From the NCBI GenBank assembly GCA_016935665.1, contig JAFGQN010000131.1:1-64000 (forward strand): a stretch of DNA of 64,000 nt, in the 5' to 3' direction. Source of the stretch: Deltaproteobacteria bacterium. GTDB taxonomy: Bacteria; Myxococcota_A; Polyangia; JAAYKL01. Below the pieces are notes generated by a model, which saw only the letters and a program-made list of their open reading frames with translations, searched no databases and was not told the origin of the DNA. The position numbers were made by a program, and so were the translations under genes. Below are positions 61,222 to 64,000 of the stretch, piece by piece (positions within the stretch are counted from its first letter, which is position 1; each line of letters begins with the position of its first letter).

Positions 61222-63363
61222 TCAATCACAGGAATGATTGATGTCGTGAAGCGGCGCGCGGTTCATACCGGTCATTTCAATCAGTTCCGCAGGGCACACC
61301 ACTTCTTTAAACAGCACTTCGGGATTATCCGCAATATCGTACCAGGTGAGGAACCACTCGCACCCCGCGTGCAGCTCAGTCAACCCGTTTGTGCCAAAGA
61401 CGGTGTCACAGTAATCCGCCACACAACTTTTCAATACCGATACGTCATCAGTGCCATACTTTAACTGACAGGATTTTAAGAATCCACCGTACTGCTCGCC
61501 CAGCTGCCTGGGAAGCACATTCCACTGATTCGCGCAGGCGTTTTTCAAGCCCAATCCGCCACCGGGAATCAATAAATCAAACTGATTTCCCGCCACGTCA
61601 TATCCCAGATTAATGGCCTGAACCACCATCCGCTTTCCCGCCACGCGGCCACTGGTAAAATCGAGCTGATAACAGCGTCCGCAAACATCGCCTTCCGACG
61701 TGGCGGCAAAACCATAGGACAACGCATTGGACACCGCAAATGGTACCAACCCAAAACAGGTGTGGGCATCCCCACCATCACAGGAACTCTGAATGGTGTA
61801 GTTGTCTTCCCACGATTCGTTGTCGCTGCTGCACGAGCTAACCGGATGCATCCTTGGAGGCACATTCGCTTGCCAGCCGCAATGGGGCTTGCAGCAATCC
61901 CAGTAGCGGGAAGCATATCCCGAACAGGTTCCCGGGGCACCCTCCAGGCAATCGTCAAAACAGCTCTCGAAATCTTCATCCTCAGAACACCAGGCGTCGC
62001 CACACACAGAAGGACAATCCGCCGCGCACGTTCGGGCTGTCTCATCGTGGGTGCACAAATCATCCCCACAAACGGCAGGACAATCCGCCGCGCAGGATAT
62101 CACCGTTTCGTCGTGAGTACAGAGGTAATCCCCGCACAATGGGGCGCAATCTGTTTCGCATGATTTCGCTGTTTCATCATGGGTGCACCAGCTGTCACCA
62201 CATACTGCATCGCAATCGTCGGCACAGGACAAGGCGGTTTCCGAGTGCGTGCACCAACTGTCCCCACAATCCGCATCGCAATCGGTGGGACACGTATTCG
62301 CTGTTTCATCATGGGTGCACCAGCTGTCACCACATTCCGCTTCGCAGTCCTCTGGACACGTTAATACGGTTTCATCCCCCGTGCACACTGAATCACCACA
62401 TTTGTGAGGACAGTCTGCGCTACAGGAAAGTGCCGTTTCATTATGGGTGCACCAGGAATCGCCGCACACCGCATCGCAATCGGATTCGCATAGAAACGCC
62501 GTTTCCAGATGGGTGCAGGCATCATCCCCGCAAACAGATGGACAATCATCGGGACAGGAAGACGCGGTTTCTGTGTGGGTACATGCATCATCTTTGCAAA
62601 CCGCCGGACAATCCGAAGGACAACTCCACACCGTCTCAGTCCCTTCGCAACAGCTGTTGCCACAAACCGGGAGGCAATCTTCGGGACACAGGGCGAATGT
62701 TTCCGACGGCGCGCAATACGCATCGCCGCATACCACCGGACAATCCACAGGACAATTTTCATTTGTCTCCTTGCCCTCACAGGTACCGTTGCCACAAAAT
62801 TGCGGAACAATCCCAGTATCTGTCGTATCGCTGGCGTCCCCCGAATCGGAAGACGCTGTTGTGTCAATCGTATCACTATCTGCGGTATCCGTATCTGCCG
62901 TATCCGTATCTGCCGTATCCGTGTCTGTTGTATCCGTATCTATTGTATCCGTAGCTATTGTATCCGTATCTGTTGTATCCCCTGTATCGACCAAATCGCC
63001 CGTATCTTCACTGTCCGCAGTATCGCCATTGTCTGCAGTATCGCTGGATTCCCCATTGTCGCCGGTGTCCCCGCTGTCGCTGTCAACTGTATCAGAGCTA
63101 TCGCTCGTGTCCACGCCAACTGCAGTATCCGCGCTGTCGACGGTATCACCCGTATCACTGCCATTCTCCGTGTCGACGGTATCGCCGCTATCACCCAAAT
63201 ACCCTTCACTGGAACTCTTCTCAGAATCATCCCCATTTGCAGGTGCGGTATCACCATCTCCATGCACATTGGAAATGGACACCTTATCATGAGAACATCC
63301 AGCGAATCCCACCAGCAGCCAACAGAAGAAAAACAAACGAAACACTAAGCGAAAGCGGACCAT
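61222..63363 (-). CDS. Lipoprotein with D/T/S linker, 13 Cys-rich repeats and C-terminal GH45-type endoglucanase domain
   Basis: LLVGFAGCSHD lipobox; CGDxxCTHxETAxSCxxDC repeats; GYASRYWDCCKPHCGW...YGFAATSEGDVCGRCYQLDFTSGRVAGKRMVVQAINLGYDVAGNQFDLLIPGGGLGLKNACANQW...YGGF...GCEWFLTWYDIADNPEVLFKEVVCPAEL. Confidence 0.9.
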   Translation of the reverse strand: MVRFRLVFRLFFFCWLLVGFAGCSHDKVSISNVHGDGDTAPANGDDSEKSSSEGYLGDSGDTVDTENGSDTGDTVDSADTAVGVDTSDSSDTVDSDSGDTGDNGESSDTADNGDTADSEDTGDLVDTGDTTDTDTIATDTIDTDTTDTDTADTDTADTDTADSDTIDTTASSDSGDASDTTDTGIVPQFCGNGTCEGKETNENCPVDCPVVCGDAYCAPSETFALCPEDCLPVCGNSCCEGTETVWSCPSDCPAVCKDDACTHTETASSCPDDCPSVCGDDACTHLETAFLCESDCDAVCGDSWCTHNETALSCSADCPHKCGDSVCTGDETVLTCPEDCEAECGDSWCTHDETANTCPTDCDADCGDSWCTHSETALSCADDCDAVCGDSWCTHDETAKSCETDCAPLCGDYLCTHDETVISCAADCPAVCGDDLCTHDETARTCAADCPSVCGDAWCSEDEDFESCFDDCLEGAPGTCSGYASRYWDCCKPHCGWQANVPPRMHPVSSCSSDNESWEDNYTIQSSCDGGDAHTCFGLVPFAVSNALSYGFAATSEGDVCGRCYQLDFTSGRVAGKRMVVQAINLGYDVAGNQFDLLIPGGGLGLKNACANQWNVLPRQLGEQYGGFLKSCQLKYGTDDVSVLKSCVADYCDTVFGTNGLTELHAGCEWFLTWYDIADNPEVLFKEVVCPAELIEMTGMNRAPLHDINHSCD
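61949..62806 (-). repeat. 13 tandem 22-aa Cys-rich repeats (66-nt period)
   Basis: Counted directly from the translation, FCGNGTCEGKETNENCPVDC through CGDAWCSEDEDFESCFDDCLEG. Confidence 0.9.
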
Positions 63364-63606
63364 TGGATATCCTCCTGCCGATTTCTTTAAAGAGCGTAAA
63401 GAAATCCACATCAAAACCAAATACGTGTATTCTGCAAAACAGCCCAGGAGCCCCCGGTACATTTCCCGGATAATTTTTTTGAGTATCAATGTTTAGCGAG
63501 ATCCGATCAACCCCAATTCGAAGTGGGTTTATCGAGAGATCAACGACGCTGCCAAAAATTTGCTGTCATACTGAAAAACGTTCTGGTTTCAAGCGGCGAT
63601 GCGCCA

Positions 63607-64000
63607 CTAAAGTGCGTTGAGGTATGCTTTCAAATCGCGCAACGCGCTCTCACTCAATCGATTACCAAAGAAGTGTCCGCCCGCTTTTCGCTGTGGATCA
63701 AACATTGCATCTATTCCAGTGGCTTCACCACCAAACAGCAATCGACCGCGATCGGACACGCCGCGCAACGATACGCAATTCAAATACCCGGTGCCGCGCA
63801 CAGAGCTGGGATGTTCGGCCACAGGACTGTTCAACCGTTCGGTAGGCACCGGTTGTCCCGACAACCCTGTCCCCTGATGACAGTTGCCGCAATGCCGTTC
63901 AAAAACGCTGCGCCCCGGATGTGATGCGGGAGGCAATGATTTGACTGCATCGCCCAGCGACCACAGATAAAACGCCAATGCGAACGCATCGAGCGAGGTC
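63607..64000 (-). CDS. c-type cytochrome-like protein, truncated at the window edge
   Basis: FERHCGNCHQG (CxxCH); frame open to the window end; ATG-less (TTG) start in the ORF track, so probably continues upstream. Confidence 0.65.
   Translation of the reverse strand, partial: TSLDAFALAFYLWSLGDAVKSLPPASHPGRSVFERHCGNCHQGTGLSGQPVPTERLNSPVAEHPSSVRGTGYLNCVSLRGVSDRGRLLFGGEATGIDAMFDPQRKAGGHFFGNRLSESALRDLKAYLNAL

Noticed and set aside
62870-62990. Regular short repeats that could suggest a CRISPR array
   Set aside because: Contiguous 15-nt coding repeats in frame (DTADTD), no spacers and no cas genes.
62447-63292. Plus-strand Ser/Val-rich ORFs (281 aa and overlapping 279 aa)
   Set aside because: Shadow ORFs created by the repetitive linker and Cys repeats of the GH45 lipoprotein.

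Overview
The 64 kb window is bacterial, chromosomal-looking and gene-dense. It probably comes from a Myxococcota/Bradymonadota-like (former Deltaproteobacteria) lineage; this is inferred from the HRDATPQN-type Ser/Thr kinase, the many lipoproteins with Asp/Thr/Ser linkers, and the propeller and Cys-rich repeat proteins. No rRNA, convincing tRNA, CRISPR array, integrase or transposase was found. Recognisable housekeeping genes include monomeric isocitrate dehydrogenase, pyridoxamine-phosphate oxidase, pyrimidine-nucleoside phosphorylase, a Na/Pi cotransporter, a Wzc/Wzy-type exopolysaccharide pair, LpoB, a 7TM-HD phosphohydrolase, GT51 and a DUF882 peptidase. The accessory part is a large set of exported, lipobox-bearing proteins. 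The strongest leads are: (1) a Ser/Thr kinase fused through a TM segment to a secreted beta-helix-like ectodomain; (2) a lipoprotein resembling FAM20/HipA-type kinases; (3) a GH45-type endoglucanase lipoprotein with 13 tandem 22-aa Cys repeats, next to a decayed exported-protein relic; (4) a possible unannotated ~140-nt RNA with a sigma70-like -10 box and a terminator near 6.3-6.46 kb; (5) a degraded radical-SAM gene whose 3' end is duplicated 2.6 kb away beside a propeller-gene fragment; (6) a small exported Cys-containing peptide gene next to the Wzc/Wzy locus. No database searches were run. Family names rest on motif recognition.
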